Notes under the pieces: generated by a model
The model's input: the letters and a program-made list of their open reading frames with translations, nothing else
Told to the model about the DNA's origin: nothing
Databases searched by the model: none
Made by a program: the position numbers and the translations under genes
Shown: positions 1 through 10,003 of the stretch, piece by piece
How positions within the stretch are numbered: position 1 is the stretch's first letter
Layout: each line of letters opens with the position of its first letter
Origin: Haplosporangium gracile
Lineage: Eukaryota; Mortierellomycota; Mortierellomycetes; Mortierellales; Mortierellaceae
NCBI GenBank assembly: GCA_015499985.1
Contig: JAAAUF010000236.1
Location: forward strand, 1 to 46,167
Length of the DNA stretch: 46,167 bases
Direction of reading: 5' to 3'

Positions 1-104
1 GGCTCTTGGAAGAGTTTGGTATATAGCTCCTTTTACTATCGAATGGCTCCCTTGGACTTTTTACTGGAGAAATAAAATTGCGTACGAAAAAAAAAAAAAA
101 AAAA
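1..104 (+). mobile_element. 3' end of a LINE-like (non-LTR) retrotransposon with poly(A) tail
   Basis: The window opens inside the last codons of a plus-strand reading frame (W-L-L-E-E-F-G-I, stop TAG at 24-26). A short 3' UTR with AATAAA (71-76) follows, then an uninterrupted run of 18 A at 87-104. The same 3' terminus (TGG CTC TTG GAA GAG, then a stop, CTCCC, AAATAAAAYTGC, RTACG) recurs on the minus strand at 33631-34296 and 46031-46167. A repeated terminus ending in a genomic A tail is the hallmark of a non-LTR retrotransposon copied from polyadenylated RNA. The 5' part lies outside the window, so length and intactness are unknown. The LINE assignment is inference from end structure, since no reverse transcriptase domain is visible. 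Confidence 0.72.
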
Positions 105-192
105 GTACGCCACTAAAATTTGAAAAATATGAAGGCCTACTATTCAAAGCAACTCAAGAAGCGACTCATTCATCAGCTAAAACAACTAGTCC

Positions 193-347
193 GCTTAGTC
201 ATTGGTAGAGCTACCTTGTTACTTTCACCATTGTGGTTGCAAAAAAGCAGCATTCATTTTTAGATTGTGGCTGGAGGATGGCACGTAGAAGAGTTCGGTA
301 CTTTTACTATGCCTCCCTTGGGCTGTTGTCAGAGAAATAAAATTGAG
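193..347 (+). mobile_element. Degenerate LINE 3'-tail copy, possibly SINE-like
   Basis: Positions 270-347 align by eye to the LINE 3' terminus at 1-86: GGATGG, GAAGAGTT.GGTA, CTTTTACTAT, CTCCCTTGG and AGAAATAAAATTG are shared with gaps, but the stop region and A tail are eroded. Upstream, 193-211 can fold as a tRNA-type D arm: stem GCTT/GAGC, with loop A14, G18-G19 and A21 equivalents. The following anticodon and T arms are not well formed. The block may be a simple 5'-truncated LINE remnant, or a tRNA-headed, LINE-tailed SINE. The tail relationship is fairly clear; the tRNA-like head is speculative. Confidence 0.5.
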
Positions 348-1861
348 TGTATTTGTTCAAGCCTAGTTTGAAGAACAAAAAGTATGTCAATGATATTAAT
401 GGATCACACAGGTGATGGTGATCACTGTCCGCAAGGAAAAAGTGCACAATTGACAATACGTTTGAAGAAAAATGATCTGCTGCTGAGGATATCAGTGCCT
501 CAGCCAATTGATGGGTAAATCACATCTTTATGGAAGCGCGCAGAAAATTGTGCATGCGTGCAAGAACGCATAGCTACCTATGGAAGGGCTGGAGAGGCGG
601 AAAAAAATTGTCGATTACCGCTAATTGAGAGTAAGAAGAGAAGAATGCTCTTGTCACGATACAAATATCTTCTTTTTTTGATAACCCACTTTTTCATCCG
701 TCAATAGACTTTTTTCTTTTTTCTTGGCGATCTACTCTAGGAGGATGGCAAGGGGCTATAAAAAGGATAAAAAAACGAGGCGTCAACGGACCAGGGATAC
801 AACAACAACGTCTAGGGCTGTGTCTTTTACTTTTTCTTTCTTTTTCTTTCTTTTTCTTTCTTGTTCTTCTTTAACTTCTTCTTCTTTGAATTCTTTATCC
901 CGATTGTGATGAACTAGTTCAGGCAGGGTTTGTGGGCGGAAGTGAAAAGGGATGGAAGATGGTAAAAATAACAGACCGGCGAGAGACAGGGCAGGGCAGG
1001 ATGGATAAAATTACCCAAGGCTGTGTCTTTTTTGTTTTTGCAAACAAAGTTAACCCAACTCTAGACTTGTAGGGTTTCTTGTTTTGCCGGGAATAAACAA
1101 CCAACAGCAAACAAATAAACAACACGAAAAAGATATAAGCAACAACCGGCAAACGTCCGCTGGACAAGCAAATGCGCAGGTGAGGAAGAGCAGCAGAGAG
1201 AAAGCAGCATGGTGTACATAATATGTACGAAGGGATATGAGGAGGGCTAAAGGTCGTGGCCAGGATGGAAGAATAGGCATGGTGTCAGGCTGTACATTAT
1301 GCTGCATCGTCCCCTCTTTTCCTCGCTCCACTTGTTCATTCTTTTCTACCCTCCCTTGCTCAACCCCTGTTTCTTACAATAGTCAACATCGACTCAACAA
1401 CTCAACAACTTAACAAAGTGTGGCAATGTGATGTCAACATAACACAGCAGCAAGGGTTGCAGGTGCGAGTGGATCACCCTTGAAGAAGTAAACAAAACCC
1501 AGGGGTCAGAAAGTTAGGGGTGAAATAATGAGTGCCTTTTGATAGCTCTTGCTCTCCAGGAGCAAAAGTATGTTTTGCGGAGACTTTTTTTTCCGGGTCT
1601 GAGTGAAAATTACATTTCGCTGTTCGATGACATGACTGACGAGCAACAAAATATTGTTGCACAAAGCCTGAGCCAGGGTCCTCTTCGACTCCTCGCAAAG
1701 AAAAGACGAGTTCCAGGTGTCCAGGGAGCAAAGAGCTAGTCCAAATTGGATGAACGGGTGGCTTTAGATGACGATTAGTCAGGCTACCACCCCCACCGCC
1801 ACGCAATGTGTACCTTTGTAAATGCATGGGCTGTTGCATAGAACGAGAAAAAGAAAGAAAA

Positions 1862-1920
1862 GAAAGAAAGGAAAGGAAGGAAGGAAGGAAGGAAGGAAGG
1901 AAAGAAAGAAAAAAAAAAGG
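1862..1920. repeat. GGAA/GAAA purine microsatellite
   Basis: An uninterrupted purine tract of AAAG and GGAA units ending in an A run. A longer cousin lies at 21790-21877. Confidence 0.9.
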
Positions 1921-2159
1921 AAGAAAGGACAAACCCCGGGGTGTCTGTTGCGTGTTTCGCCTGGTTTGATGTCCGTCTGATGTCTGTTCACAGTTGCGTC
2001 AGTGCAAGGTGCAGAATAATAAATAAATTGGCAGTGCCAGTCTCTCCTTCTCTTGTTCCTGAAGGCCAGTCTCCCATTTGCGCCCTGACACCTCTTGCCT
2101 TTTCTTTATTAGTCGCCTTGTCTCTCTTTCTCTTTTCTGCACTCTTTCTTCCTCTCTTT

Positions 2160-2292
2160 TCCTTCATTCTTTCTCCTTCATTCTTTCTCCTTCATTCTTT
2201 CTCCCTCATTCCATTCTGTTGGGAGAGGTTATTAGCAACAGACTCACACCTTGATCTATTCATTCATTCACTCACTCACTCACTCACTCATT
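2160..2292. repeat. CT-rich tandem repeats upstream of the ADAM gene
   Basis: Three near-identical CCTTCATTCTTTCT units occupy about 2160-2205. A CATT/CACT tetranucleotide array follows at 2261-2292. Both sit 270-400 bases upstream of the ADAM start codon in pyrimidine-rich sequence that may be promoter or 5' UTR. Confidence 0.8.
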
Positions 2293-2566
2293 CCACTCTC
2301 CCTTCCCTCCTTACTCTGACAAGCACCCTCGCATTCACTCCGTCTGTTGTCTTCCCTTGCATTTTCTCTTTCTCTCACTCTTTGTCTCTCATCCTTCCCA
2401 GTCCCACTTCTCTCTCTTCACTCCTCATTCCTAATCCCCACTCTCCTCATTCGCTCATTCCCACTCAACCCTCGTTGTCTTGAGTGTATTGAACCTTGAG
2501 GAAACAAAGATACCCTTTTATTCGCTGCATAATCATCATATATATCACAGCTCCAAGCGCACATAT

Positions 2567-5500
2567 ATGGTCGCATCAATAAGGGCCAGCATTCTGCTGG
2601 CACTCCTCTCCACCTTGACCTTCCTCTCAACTAGAGTACAATTGCAAATACAAGGTGAGAGCTCACTCAGTCATTTTCCCCTACTACTCAACTAGCTACA
2701 GTTGCAAGGTGGATGCACGATTATCCGGTGGCCTTCTTTCTATTTATGACATGACATGCCCTGCCTCCTGTTTCCTTCCTTACCTCTGCCCTGCCAACCA
2801 AACTAATTCTATTTCTGTTCTCCCTCCACATAAATGTCACCATGCGCAAATTTTCAGCCCATTCACAGGCTTGGCCAACCATTACTCGAGCGGAACACAT
2901 TGCAGGTTTGCGCCACGACATCCTCCCCAGAGCAGCGCCCTATGGCCTTCACCGCGATCAGCCCCTCGCCAAGCGCAACCTGGACCAGTTCCTCAGCGCA
3001 TACCCAGACATCATCACCAGGGACGATACCATCCGGTTCCAATTCTCTGCCTTCAACACCACATTCCATCTCTACCTAGAACCGAATACGGACTTTCTCC
3101 ATCCTGAAGCCGATCTTGGTCCCGATGTTGTCGTAGAAGATATCAAAGCCTTCAAGGGTATCGTCATCCAAGACGAGCACCATGCCGATCGCAAGTGGAA
3201 GCGCGCTGCAACCACCTCGAGGATCGCCAAAAGAACGGTTGAACATATGCTGCACGAGGAAGGGGTTGCTGGCTGGGCTCGCTTGATGGTAGAACATGAC
3301 CCTGCAACGTAAGTCCAGACTCTTTCTTTTTTTTCTTTTCCTTTCGTTTCTTACATGACACATCGAGACTGTTCAGGAGAAGAGAAAGAAAACTACGATC
3401 GATCCAAACAAGCAAAACCAATTGCCCAACGTGCATGCCCAAGGACACGAAAAAGAATACCGAGGGGTGTCAACAAAAGCATCAGCTGTGATTTGTTGTC
3501 CTCAAAATCTATGTTGTTGTTGTTGTATGCTGGCATTGCTGTACTGTAGCTGTTGTCCATGCCAGTGTATGGGCGGCTGGCGGGGCTGTTGTTGTTGTCG
3601 CAGTTGCCTTGTCGACTTGACCCTATCTTTTTTTCTATGTTTATTTACTCCTTCGTTGCTAACCAAACAACAACACGCATACTGTTTACCCCTATACTAG
3701 TCCTGACGAAATTGTCCTTCGAGGAGCATTCATGGTCAACGAGGACACTTACCATGTGACAACACGACAATATTACCATGTCCAGAAGCGATCGGATGAT
3801 GCTGTCCCTAGCTCCTTTCAACAGCTCCACGACAACAGCATGGTCATCTTTCGCGACTCGGACCTTTACAACCCAAGCCGCTTCCTCAAGGCCAAACGCG
3901 GACTCCAAGCAGAAGAAACAACCTGTGGCTCCGACATGATGTTAAACAAAACCTCGGCCTACATCAAAGCTACATCGTCGCACGAGTACTACTACCCACC
4001 CGATCGGACATCGACCATCCCCATGGCTGCGTTCGACGCCAGCTCATCCTGGACCGATATTTTTGCTGCCCCAATGTCAAAGCGCGGCGTTGCCATCAAA
4101 GTCGCAGGTCCCAACCCTGTCCCTGCAGGATGTCCTACCAACCGATTGGTCAACTACATGGTAAGTGCTATTCACCCCCTTTCAGGCGATATGGCTCTCC
4201 AAATGACGTTTTTATTTTTTAGAATTTTTTGTCTTAATGTCCAACTCTTTCCTAATCCTGTCATTGTAGGGTGTCGCTGCCGACTGTTCATATGTCCGAA
4301 ACTACGGAGGCACCGCTGGCGCTAGGAAGCAGATCTTTGCAGACTTCAACACTGCCTCAGGAATCTACGAGAGCACGTTTAATGTCGCATTGGGTGTGAT
4401 TGCCCTCAATATCAAGACCGACAGCTGCCCTGCGACACCAGTCTCTGGCGAAGAGTGGAACCAGGATTGCTCAGCCACATATACCATCGATCAGAGACTC
4501 AGCGATTTCAGTCGTTGGAGAGGCCAGGGTGGTAGAGAGTCTGACGGAGCTGGACTGTGGCATCTGATGACCAAGTGTAACTCGGGTGCCGTTGTCGGTA
4601 TTGCATGGACCAAGGCCCTTTGCCAAATGAAGTCGCAATCTCAAGATGGACAAGGACAGGGCCTTCAGTACACTGCAGGAACCGGTGTCTCGTCTATCAC
4701 TCCCAACGAATGGATGGTTGTCAGTCACGAGGTCGGTCACGGCTTTGGTGCGATCCACGACTGCACAACTGGAACTTGTCCCGCTGCTGCCGGTCAATGC
4801 TGCCCACTCTCATCCTCCGTCTGTGATGCCGGTGCACAGTTTATTATGAATCCCTCTGAACAGACGCCAACAAAGACCTTCTCACCCTGCAGTATCAGCG
4901 CCATCTGTGGAACCATCCAGAGTTCGTCGGGACAGTGTCTCAAACCCCCGGGAACTCGTCAGACTCAGAGCTCAGAGACTAACATTTGCGGAAACGGTCT
5001 CAAGGAATCAGGCGAGGACTGTGATTGCGGATCAGCCGAGGACTGTGCCAAGGACCCCTGTTGCGACGGAGCGACCTGCAAGTTCAAGGGTGGTGCCGTC
5101 TGCGACGACCTGAACGACGATTGCTGCTTGAACTGCCAATTGCGATCAGCAGGATCCGTCTGCCGCACAGCGATCTCAGAGTGCGATATCCAGGAGGTCT
5201 GTACCGGCACCAGCCCCACCTGCCCAACAGATATCCGTGTCGAGAACCTGACCCCATGCAAGGGACCCAACAACTCGACTTCCGGCCTTCAATGTTCAAA
5301 CGGTGTTTGTACTTCACGCGACCTTCAATGTCAACAGCAGGATCGACAGGGAATTACCAAGGCGTGTGGCGCGTCGAACGGTTGCGACTTGATGTGTAAC
5401 GATCCTAGTGGAAACTCGCTGGCATGCACCCAGATCCCTGGAACCTACTTTTTGGACGGCACACCTTGTGGATTCGGAGGCTCCTGTGCCAGTGGGTCAT

Positions 5501-6327
5501 GCAAGTACAGCAATGGCATTCAAGGAGTGCTGGCCTGGGCAAGGGGGCACTTGTCGATTGTGATTCCGGTGGGTGTTGTCCTCGGTCTTATCTTGCTTTG
5601 CTGCATCTGGAGCTGCTTTTCGGGCTGCTGCCGTCGCCCTCGTCAAGCGGCTGCATACCGCAAACGCACAGGAAACCGGCCTGTAGCGGGATCAGGTCGA
5701 TCAAGAGTTGGTCCTCCACATGGACCCGATGGTCCTGTGCAAGGAGCTCAACATGGGGGGCAACAATACCCGATGGGGCCTGTGCCACCAGTTCCACCAC
5801 CAGCTGTCTATCACGATCCTAATGTGCTTCGTCGAGAGGACCAGGAGATGCAATGGGCACTTGAGGAGAGCCGGAGGGAGCATGAGCGTCAACAGTCGCA
5901 GCAGGCTCGTCACATGAGCGGAGCAGACTTGTATGCACCACCAGCAGGAGATCCACCAACATCGTCGTATTCCCGCAATGGTGCGTCCGTAGTGGATACA
6001 CCGCGTGTGGAAGATGCATACCCCTCCCAGACTACTACCGCGCAGTTCCCATCGTCTCAGCGGTCGGAAAATACGGCATTGACTCTGTCGGCCAAGTATT
6101 CGCCCTTGCCGACTCCCGTTCTCCCAGCGCAGACTGTCCCTCAGTACTCTCCTCCACAGACAGCGCCTACTGGATACACACCCCCGTCGGCTTCTCGATA
6201 CACGCCGCCGTCGACCCCCCCTCACCAGAACCCTGGTGATATCTATGTGGGCCCTCCACTCCCACCACCACCCGCACCAACATCAGGACCATCTGACTCT
6301 TCCTACCGTCCCACCGGTTTTATTTAG
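2567..6327 (+). CDS. ADAM-family metalloprotease with disintegrin domain
   Basis: Predicted membrane-anchored zinc endopeptidase that would cleave surface or secretory-pathway proteins. Exons are 2567-2654, 2858-3308, 3701-4160 and 4270-6327, with all phases agreeing, giving 1,018 residues. In order: a signal peptide (about 1-28); a prodomain, with a TTCGSD stretch near residue 255 that could act as cysteine switch; a reprolysin domain with the full zinc site HEVGHGFGAIHD (486-497) and Met-turn FIMNPS; a cysteine-dense disintegrin domain from CGNG (about 573) to 655 with an ECD-type loop and no RGD; a Cys-rich segment; one transmembrane helix (about 761-784); and a basic, then proline-rich tail (PPLPPPP) that could bind SH3 domains. 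No EGF repeat is apparent. All catalytic residues are present, so activity is expected. ADAMs occur in animals and patchily in fungi. The start is chosen because the signal peptide follows directly. Confidence 0.93.
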
Positions 6328-6699
6328 CGCATTATGCCTTGTAAATATTAATATTTTTTATCCGAACGAACGACGCTGGGCAAAGCAACCCATTCCTCTC
6401 TTGTAGAAACATGATTTAAAAAATAAAAAAAAACCAAAGAACCAAAAATTGGTCATAGTTCATCCTTATTACGCGGTTGATGAATGACCAAGCAGGTTCA
6501 TCTGTTTCCCCGTTATGAGAGGGAAGTCAAACACAACAGACCTGAACAGCTGATCTTCTCTTCACTCCCCTTTCTTTCTTCTTTCTCAGTCTTTTGCTTT
6601 CCTCATTCTTTTTTCACTTGTTCCTCATTTCACTTCCTCGCTTTTTTTCATTCGCCTCATTCAACTTAGCCCTCCAGTACATATTACAACCATAAAAAT
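6328..6699. other. Intergenic: ADAM 3' end and acyltransferase promoter
   Basis: The ADAM stop is followed by AT-rich sequence (TGTAAATATTAATATTTTTT) typical of fungal 3' UTRs and by A-rich tracts at 6418-6435. From about 6550 the strand becomes CT-rich up to the next start codon. No gene is seen. Confidence 0.6.
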
Positions 6700-8283
6700 A
6701 TGGCACTGCAAGTTGTACGACCAGTCGATAATCTCGAACGGTACAATGTCACCCGCTCAAACGTCAACATCTATAACAACGTCTCCGTCGGCGTCTCTAT
6801 CCACTCTCCCGTCACACTCCCTTCTCATCATCAGGACTGGGCTCAACTCCTCTTGAACCCCATCACAATCCTCCTCGACCGCCACCCGATCCTTGCGACC
6901 GTCGTCGGAGACCATCTTACAGGACATCCCGTCTTTTTACGTCTCCAATCCATTGACCTTTTACCCTTGATTGAAGTATACTCTACCTCAGTTGCTGGTG
7001 ACGAAGATGATATGAAGACGATTGCGCGGGTGTTGGAGGATGAACACAATAAGCCGTTTGATCTGGCTGACCAAGCAACGCCGCTTTGGAGACTTGCAAT
7101 TGTTCCAAACGGACAGGGACAGGACTCGTTCCATTTGATTTATATTTTTCATCATGTCATTGGGGATGGTCGGTCTGCCATGGCACTCACCGAACAGTTC
7201 GTTGAGCAATTGAACCTTCAACTTCAGTCAACTTCTCCTTCTCCTTCTCCTTCAGTTTCGTCTACATCCTCCTTCAAGATCCCAATCGTCTCTGATAAGC
7301 CTATCCCAGCATCGATCGAATCCCGTATCAACTGTTACCCATCTATCCGATCCCTCCTCTGGGAAGTTTCTCGAGCTATTTTCTTGCCGGGGTTTATCAA
7401 GAAAGCTCTCGAGATCAAGTACTGGGCTGGAGAGATTGATAGCTCTTTAGAGGTACCCAACCAGACTGAGGTCGAGTTCTTGAAGTTGACTCAGATCGAG
7501 ACGCGAGCGGTGGTTCGAATGGCCAAGGTTAGGGCGACGACTGTTCAGGCGATCTTGTATACGGCTTCGATCTTTGCGGTCCGTGCCGTCTTCATGTCAG
7601 GGTCTACGGTGGACGAGAAGAATAATAAGGAGGGGAGTGCGGTAGTGGAGAGGGAGAGTGATGAGGAAGCATTGGTGTTTGCGACGCCTTGTTCACTCCG
7701 CGATCTGATCCCGAACCGAATCGGTGCTGATGAGCAGGGGAACTATGTTTCTGAGATCCTACACGACAACATCCGAGTCAAGGACGGATCAGGATTCTGG
7801 GCTATGACGGACGCTTACCGCAAGGAGGTCGTCGCGGGCACCACCACACCCAGAGGATTACAGGATCTATTGGAACATTTTGGAGCGCTTGCACTCTTGT
7901 CCAAAAAGGATGGCGGTTGGGAGAATTTTATGACTAGTAAGGTCACAAAAGACCAGCATGGTCGCAAAGCTAGTGTCAAGCTGTCCAACCTTGGTCGTGG
8001 CTGGGACACACCCTCTTCTTTTGGTGCTGCTGGTGCATTGTACACGGTCCAGGGCGCGGTGTTTTCACAATCCTCGGGTGTGACAGCTTCGGCGTTGACG
8101 ATGAGCGCCGCCACAGCCAATGGTAGTCTGTCGATCTCGACTACCTGGCAAAAGGCCGCGTTCCATAGCCGAGCCCGTGGAGAGACGTTTGTTGCCGAGT
8201 TTAAACGGATCCTACTCTTTGTTGCCCTTCAGCATGCCGATACGCCTGAGATCACTTACCTCGATATCTGCCCTCGACACTAG
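6700..8283 (+). CDS. Alcohol acetyltransferase / condensation-domain-like acyltransferase
   Basis: Single-exon frame of 527 residues. The sequence HHVIGDG at 151-157 is the HHxxxDG catalytic motif of the BAHD/condensation/carnitine acyltransferase superfamily, in which the second His acts as general base. Overall length, the N-terminal ERYNVTR start and the later layout resemble fungal alcohol acetyltransferases (AATase family, yeast Atf1 and Sli1), which move an acetyl or acyl group from CoA to an alcohol or amine. No peptide-synthetase carrier or adenylation domain is adjacent, so a stand-alone enzyme is likelier than a synthetase piece. A low-complexity Ser/Pro insert follows the motif (about 175-190). 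The substrate cannot be read from sequence. The AUG follows a CT-rich leader and is the first in frame. Confidence 0.75.
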   Translation: MALQVVRPVDNLERYNVTRSNVNIYNNVSVGVSIHSPVTLPSHHQDWAQLLLNPITILLDRHPILATVVGDHLTGHPVFLRLQSIDLLPLIEVYSTSVAGDEDDMKTIARVLEDEHNKPFDLADQATPLWRLAIVPNGQGQDSFHLIYIFHHVIGDGRSAMALTEQFVEQLNLQLQSTSPSPSPSVSSTSSFKIPIVSDKPIPASIESRINCYPSIRSLLWEVSRAIFLPGFIKKALEIKYWAGEIDSSLEVPNQTEVEFLKLTQIETRAVVRMAKVRATTVQAILYTASIFAVRAVFMSGSTVDEKNNKEGSAVVERESDEEALVFATPCSLRDLIPNRIGADEQGNYVSEILHDNIRVKDGSGFWAMTDAYRKEVVAGTTTPRGLQDLLEHFGALALLSKKDGGWENFMTSKVTKDQHGRKASVKLSNLGRGWDTPSSFGAAGALYTVQGAVFSQSSGVTASALTMSAATANGSLSISTTWQKAAFHSRARGETFVAEFKRILLFVALQHADTPEITYLDICPRH

Positions 8284-8406
8284 CATCATCTTCATACACC
8301 TTCTTTTTCGCCTCCTTACCATTAAACCACCAAATACAAGACGCAAAGCAGTAATGAAATGCTATTTACTTGAGGTTCTATTTGTTCAAGTCCCGATCTA
8401 CAAGTT
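8284..8406. other. 3' region between acyltransferase and pseudogene
   Basis: Short spacer holding the acyltransferase 3' UTR. The gene and the pseudogene on the other strand are convergent. Confidence 0.5.
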
Positions 8407-9635
8407 CATTGAACATATAAGGGAGTGTTGGGCGATAGTTCGAGACGGAAATTGACGTCAGGTCGGATCTGCTCGACTGCTGGGGCCAGGAGTTTGGGAT
8501 CGTTGACGACGTGGGTGAGCACGTAGCCAATATGGAAGGTTGTCAATCGCGGCCCAGAAGATCTCGACGCTCTTGTACGCTTCTACTCTGCCATAGTCGT
8601 TCTCGTCTTCGCTGTCGTCATTGTTGGGCCGTGCTCTTGTTGCTGTTGTTCATCGAGAAGAGAGTGATGATGGTGGTGGTGGTGGTGGTGGTAGTGGTGG
8701 GGGAGAATCGAGTGTCAAAATCCAATTCCTTCCTACGCAAAAACTCGCAATCTTCAGGGGCTACTGTACTCGGCAACCGAGCCGCCTCGACAACAAACTC
8801 CTCGAGGTAGACAAGGCCCTTTAGTGGCCACAAGTCGTTCCGGTACCGGTATCTTGGGTTCGTATCAATCGATCTACCTCTACACACCGCCGACGACGAT
8901 GATGACGATGAGAGAAATTTGGGGTTTGATTCCTTGGAGGTAGCGCTGGGATAGGCTTTGACCTGGAGCTCTGTACATCTAACCTTGAACAACGTCAGCC
9001 GGCCAAATAGTCTGTAGACGCGAGCATGTCACGTCCAGTTCTCTAACGGGCTCCTATTAAAATAATAGTCCAGTCTCCGGAGGGAACATTAGTAGGGCCA
9101 GATCCTAGGCACGGGGCGGTGGAGGACCAGAGGAGAGTAATTGTTTTGATCATTGTTGTCAACGGGAAGAACCAGATCTCGCAGATGTTGTAGTTCGGCG
9201 CGTTCACGTTGTCGAGTTTCCTTGTCAGACCGATCGTAGAGCCAGAGCGATTAGTTAAGGGGTACTAGGTAGTCGAAGGGGGGTTTGGAAGGATGGGTAG
9301 TTGAGGTGGCCGGTCATGATGAGAAGGTTGGGGACGAGGAGATTCTGCAGGTGTGGGTGGAGACAGATTAAGCGGTTGACGACTGTCCAGTCTGCATCGT
9401 GGCGCCATCGGCCGCTAACTTCGAGGGCTGTGAGCCTGTTCAGGAAGGTGTGGATCAAGTTTGGGAGGAAGGGTGTTTGAAAGACTGGTTGGTAAGGAGG
9501 ACGAAGCGGGAAAGACATGGGGCCGAGATCCTCGTACGTGATCATGGACAAGGCTCGCATTTCCGTGAACCTCTGTGTCAGCTCAATAAGACGGGTCTCG
9601 TTGGGTAGCTGGTAGATGTACAGTACATCATCACC
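8407..9635 (-). pseudogene. Broken F-box/LRR-like gene remnant
   Basis: Minus-strand translation gives consecutive protein-like blocks in changing frames. The first begins LPNETRLIELTQRF and continues with NRLTALEVSGRWRHDADW (about 9255-9630). The next is LWLYDRSDKETRQRERAEL (about 9080-9250). Then comes FKVRCTELQV with GLVYLEEFVVEAARLPSTV (about 8735-8992), a poly-Thr stretch from a TGG repeat at about 8672-8698, and finally VLTHVVNDPKLLAPAVEQI with a stop at 8407. Stops and frame changes separate the blocks, and no start codon or F-box lies upstream. Leucine-rich, evenly spaced segments of this kind are typical of the large F-box/LRR-like families of Mortierella-type fungi. That family name is from general recall; the broken state is seen directly. 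Introns alone would not easily reconcile all the frame changes. Confidence 0.6.
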
Positions 9636-10003
9636 TTAGGTGTTTAGCAGTCTATCTTCGCGTTTTATTTTCTTTGTCAGTTTCTAAAGCAACGAGATAT
9701 GATGTAAAAGGTGGGGAATGTGGGTGTTTATGTACAGGGTGTGTTGAACAAGCGTCATACAATACAATTGAGAAAAAAGAGAAAAAGTAAACTATACAAG
9801 CATAGTGTAGGGGTATCCTGTGTTGAACAGGGAGGGATTACAAAGTAGTAGAAAGAAAACAAGAAAACAAATGAAACGAAGAAATGAATATAAGTAAAGG
9901 GGCTGCGGAGAGGGAAGGAATAAATAAGAGGACATTCTTCTTGTATCCTGAACAAGTGGCGAAAGAGGCACATCCTGTTGTTTCGAACCCAATAGAGATC
10001 CCT
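9636..10003. other. Intergenic spacer, MTHFR 3' region
   Basis: A/T-rich sequence with A-rich tracts at 9770-9790 and 9845-9900 on the plus strand. It probably contains the 3' UTR of the minus-strand MTHFR gene. No gene is seen. Confidence 0.5.

Larger units (their letters stand above)
348..2566. other. Intergenic and upstream region of the ADAM gene
   Basis: No convincing gene is visible. There is an A/T-rich stretch to about 1000, a GGAA/GAAA microsatellite at 1862-1920, three tandem copies of a 14-bp CCTTCATTCTTTCT-type unit at about 2160-2205, and a CATT/CACT tetranucleotide run at 2261-2292. The last 450 bases are strongly CT-rich, as upstream of many fungal genes, and probably hold the promoter and 5' UTR of the ADAM gene. 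A 66-codon open frame at 1539-1739 has mixed composition but no recognisable family. Confidence 0.6.

Noticed and set aside
193..240. Possible tRNA gene
   Set aside because: Only the D arm is canonical. The anticodon and T arms and the acceptor stem do not pair, so it is at best a tRNA-derived remnant.
1539..1739. Small plus-strand frame with mixed composition
   Set aside because: It has 66 codons, no family, no splice or promoter support, and lies in a repeat-rich spacer.
1941..2483. Long plus-strand open frame with a hydrophobic, Ser/Leu/Phe-rich translation
   Set aside because: The translation is driven by CT-rich microsatellites upstream of the ADAM gene and has no family pattern.
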